Shown: positions 62,101-64,000 of the stretch, one piece after another
Layout of the letters: every line of letters begins with the position of its first letter
How positions within the stretch are numbered: position 1 is the first letter of the stretch
From: Adiantum capillus-veneris
Lineage: Eukaryota; Streptophyta; Polypodiopsida; Polypodiales; Pteridaceae
Direction of reading: 5' to 3'
NCBI GenBank assembly: GCA_014529385.2
Contig: CM043971.1
Location: 91,499,340-91,563,339, forward strand
DNA: 64,000 bases
Notes under the pieces: generated by a model
What the model was told of the DNA's origin: nothing
What the model saw: the letters and a program-made list of their open reading frames with translations, nothing else
Database searches by the model: none
Position numbers and translations under genes: made by a program

Positions 62101-62640
62101 AATCATAGCACGAATTAGAAGCCTTTCATCACATGAAATTGGCCAAGCATCACGCGTTGCACAACAAACAATACTGTCCAAAGTAAATGCGAAACGTAAA
62201 ATTGTGTGACACGTGTATCATATACACCCTAATTCAGTGATCTTGTATGCACCTCATAATGTTTTTGGCTGATCGTATAAGCCGAGATTATGTAGCTGGT
62301 CTTACCAAAAATTACTGTACCAGAATAGAAATTGGGGCATAACACTACCCAATTCAAAAAGCGTACAATACTCTGAAAATCCACATTCAAGTATGAGAAA
62401 ATTTCTGAGCATAACATGTTCAAAAGACATATAACTACTGTGCCCTGCACCAAAACTGGAGTTTATGTTGAATCACGCTCATGCATCATGCTTACGTTGT
62501 CGTACATGTGGACATTGTTTTTTTTGATGCGTTCCTAAGAAATAAAAGCATAATTTTTGACTCTTTGCCCGTTGAAAGTCGGATTGTGATAGTCCCTTAT
62601 CTACTACCAATTTGGATTGTGATAGTCACTTCCTGACCAC
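59116..62640. other. interior of gypsy-3 without recognisable coding sequence
   Basis: About 3.5 kb with only short, random-looking frames and no protease, RT, RNase H or integrase motif on either strand. It may be replaced or captured sequence, as in large non-autonomous LTR derivatives, or strongly decayed pol. Confidence 0.5.
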
Positions 62641-62645
62641 GTTGG

Positions 62646-63026
62646 TCACGACCAGATCTGTATCACAACCAATTTCTCTTGTGCCTGCTTGACCTGTGTG
62701 GTCATAACTGATGGGAAAAAAACCCCTTGGGTTGCCGGCAAGTGAAAAGCTGATTCTGGTAACATATTGTAAATTAATCGTGTGAGATTTTCTACTTGCG
62801 TAGCCAATATTTGGACCCGTACAGCTAGCTTGCAAAATTGGGCATCAAAAGTTTGCCAGTCCTGTCGAGTGACAAACTCCCTGGCATTCGACAAGTTACT
62901 ATCATCCTCCAGAATATCAAACACGCTCTGAGGAGGAGGAGTAGATATTTCCGAAGAGAGAGATAGATCGCGTGGGTCCAAGTATTCAAAGTCAAACATG
63001 TGTTGATCATCAATTTCCGCATTCAT
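62646..63026 (-). pseudogene. gypsy-3 gag N-terminus
   Basis: Starts at the complement of 63026 (MNAEIDDQHMFDFEYLDPRD). It parallels the acidic start of gypsy-1 gag and has a helical segment (FDAQFCKLAVRVQILATQVENLTRL) equivalent to its coiled-coil part. It ends at 62646 before the capsid core, so it is a fragment. Confidence 0.65.
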
Positions 63027-63797
63027 GGCGAAAACATGTTGTGCAAACAAAAGAGAAAACAATACTTTGGAGTGCAGAAAGGCTTGTAGCCGTAGTATGC
63101 ACCGCAAACAGTGACAATTAGCCGTGCTAATTAGATTTGTAATCTTAATCAAAGATAAAATTTCCTTCAAAGCAAGTCGTTTTTGAATTGGGAAAGAATT
63201 GAACCCGAATCCCTTGGATTTGTGGTTGTCCCACTAGTAGGCAATTACAATCGGGATGTGCTTTGATAAGCTTCTCTTCGAACCCTTGCCCAATAGCAAT
63301 GCTGGAAGAAGACGACATACCAATTATTTACCCAAACTCGATTTTCTAAAGCTCTGCAATTTCTGTGGCAGTTATTGGATGTGCCAAGATACACGTCCTT
63401 GCCATATTGTGGATACCGGGGTTGTTTTTTGATGGTATGGGGTGTATTCCGGGGTGGGCATGCACCCTATCTTAAGTAAATTGCCCAAGGCCAAAGGCCT
63501 TAGGGTGCTGCAGTATGAAACTGTCGTCAAGCTTGGCGGTGGTGTTCACAACAGAGCCGGCGAGAGAGCGAAAGGGAGAAGGGCGTCGATGTGTTTCTCG
63601 GCTACGCTCGCCAGGGTCGGGTTCTATTCAGCTCTGCCTCGTGCTCCCATCAAGCCTGACCACAAGTGATTTGGAGCCGACCAACTAGCCACCTTCTCTC
63701 GACTCAACTGCACACGCTGCCTCGCATCGTCTTCCTCCGGCCTATCAAGGGGTCACTTCCATGGCTCCCTTTTCATGGACATGCAAAAGCATGAGGG

Positions 63798-64000
63798 GAA
63801 GATTATCTTCTCTATGGCAATAGGCTATGTGTTACTGATGAGAAAGTAATTTATGAATCTCATGCTCCTTCTTATGCGGGGCATAAAGGTATTCAATCTA
63901 CTCTATGAGGAGTAGAAACATACTTCTATTGGCCTACCATAAAAGTAAACATACAAGACTATGTTTCCAAGTGCATGATATGCCAAAAGACAAAATATGA
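63798..64000 (+). pseudogene. element B integrase N-terminal zinc domain
   Basis: Frame with LCVTDEKVIYESH, AGHKGIQSTL, YFYWPTIKVNIQDYVSKCMICQKTK: the His-His-Cys-Cys domain of gypsy integrase. One stop (TGA near 63906) interrupts it. The reading continues past the window edge. RT catalytic region, RNase H and connection, about 1 kb, are missing between 58725 and here. Confidence 0.8.

Larger units (their letters stand above)
58726..63797 (-). mobile_element. chromovirus-related element (gypsy-3) lacking most of pol
   Basis: Minus-strand relative of gypsy-1. The 3' LTR 58726-58897 has TG...CA ends and a purine-rich tract before it. The polyprotein tail is at 58910-59115, gag at 62646-63026, and a leader at 63027-63797 shares tctaattagcacggctaatt and long blocks with 10410-11231. 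The 5' LTR and primer-binding site are missing: similarity stops at 63797, where element B sequence resumes. No protease, RT or integrase is recognisable between 59116 and 62640. Confidence 0.8.

Overview
This is nuclear DNA from a land plant with a large, repeat-rich genome. The clearest host gene is a class IV HD-ZIP (homeodomain-leucine zipper-START) regulator, a family confined to plants and their closest algal relatives. Most other recognisable sequence is plant-type mobile DNA: Ty3/gypsy, Ty1/copia, a LINE, a Mutator-like element (MULE) and a long foldback repeat. Long GA/CT and CA/GT microsatellites are frequent. I suspect a fern or other non-flowering plant, but the sequence alone does not prove it.

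Layout. 0-5 kb: microsatellites and a decayed LINE (ORF1, then an endonuclease-reverse transcriptase ORF2). 5.3-9.2 kb: a plus-strand MULE transposase pseudogene with introns, followed by an internally deleted copy of the same element. 9.2-23.4 kb: a minus-strand, intron-rich gene of low-complexity basic and acidic exons, converging on the MULE. It is split at 10235-20938 by a Ty3/gypsy chromovirus, which is itself split at 14282-19398 by a minus-strand Ty1/copia element. 24.1-28.3 kb: the HD-ZIP IV gene, ten exons, apparently intact, 807 codons. 28.3-38 kb: mostly non-coding, with one unrecognised three-exon minus-strand gene model (36149 to 34989), possible CACTA-type termini and an AT microsatellite.

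38-56.4 kb is a stack of insertions inside a GTACTG-type repeat. A plus-strand gypsy (element A) was entered by a minus-strand Tat-like gypsy (element G) that has dual RNase H domains and two extra ORFs upstream of gag. One LTR of G was later broken by a 2.4-kb inversion. Element A then ends in a foldback structure with two 1.7-2.0 kb inverted arms around a spacer of about 79 bp. 57.2-64 kb: a second A-type gypsy (element B), interrupted at 58726-63797 by a minus-strand relative of the chromovirus that keeps only gag and the polyprotein tail.

How the parts relate. The HD-ZIP IV gene would encode a transcription factor of the epidermal-identity type and has no functional link to its neighbours. 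The other genes are transposon genes at different stages of decay. Reading-frame continuity across insertions and terminal dinucleotides let the insertion order be read directly; one near-perfect target duplication supports it. The most unusual items are the convergent MULE/low-complexity gene pair with a shared intron motif, the inversion inside an LTR, the accessory ORFs of the Tat-like element, and the unrecognised spliced gene at 35-36 kb. Exon borders, LTR limits and similarity statements were read by eye and not computed.
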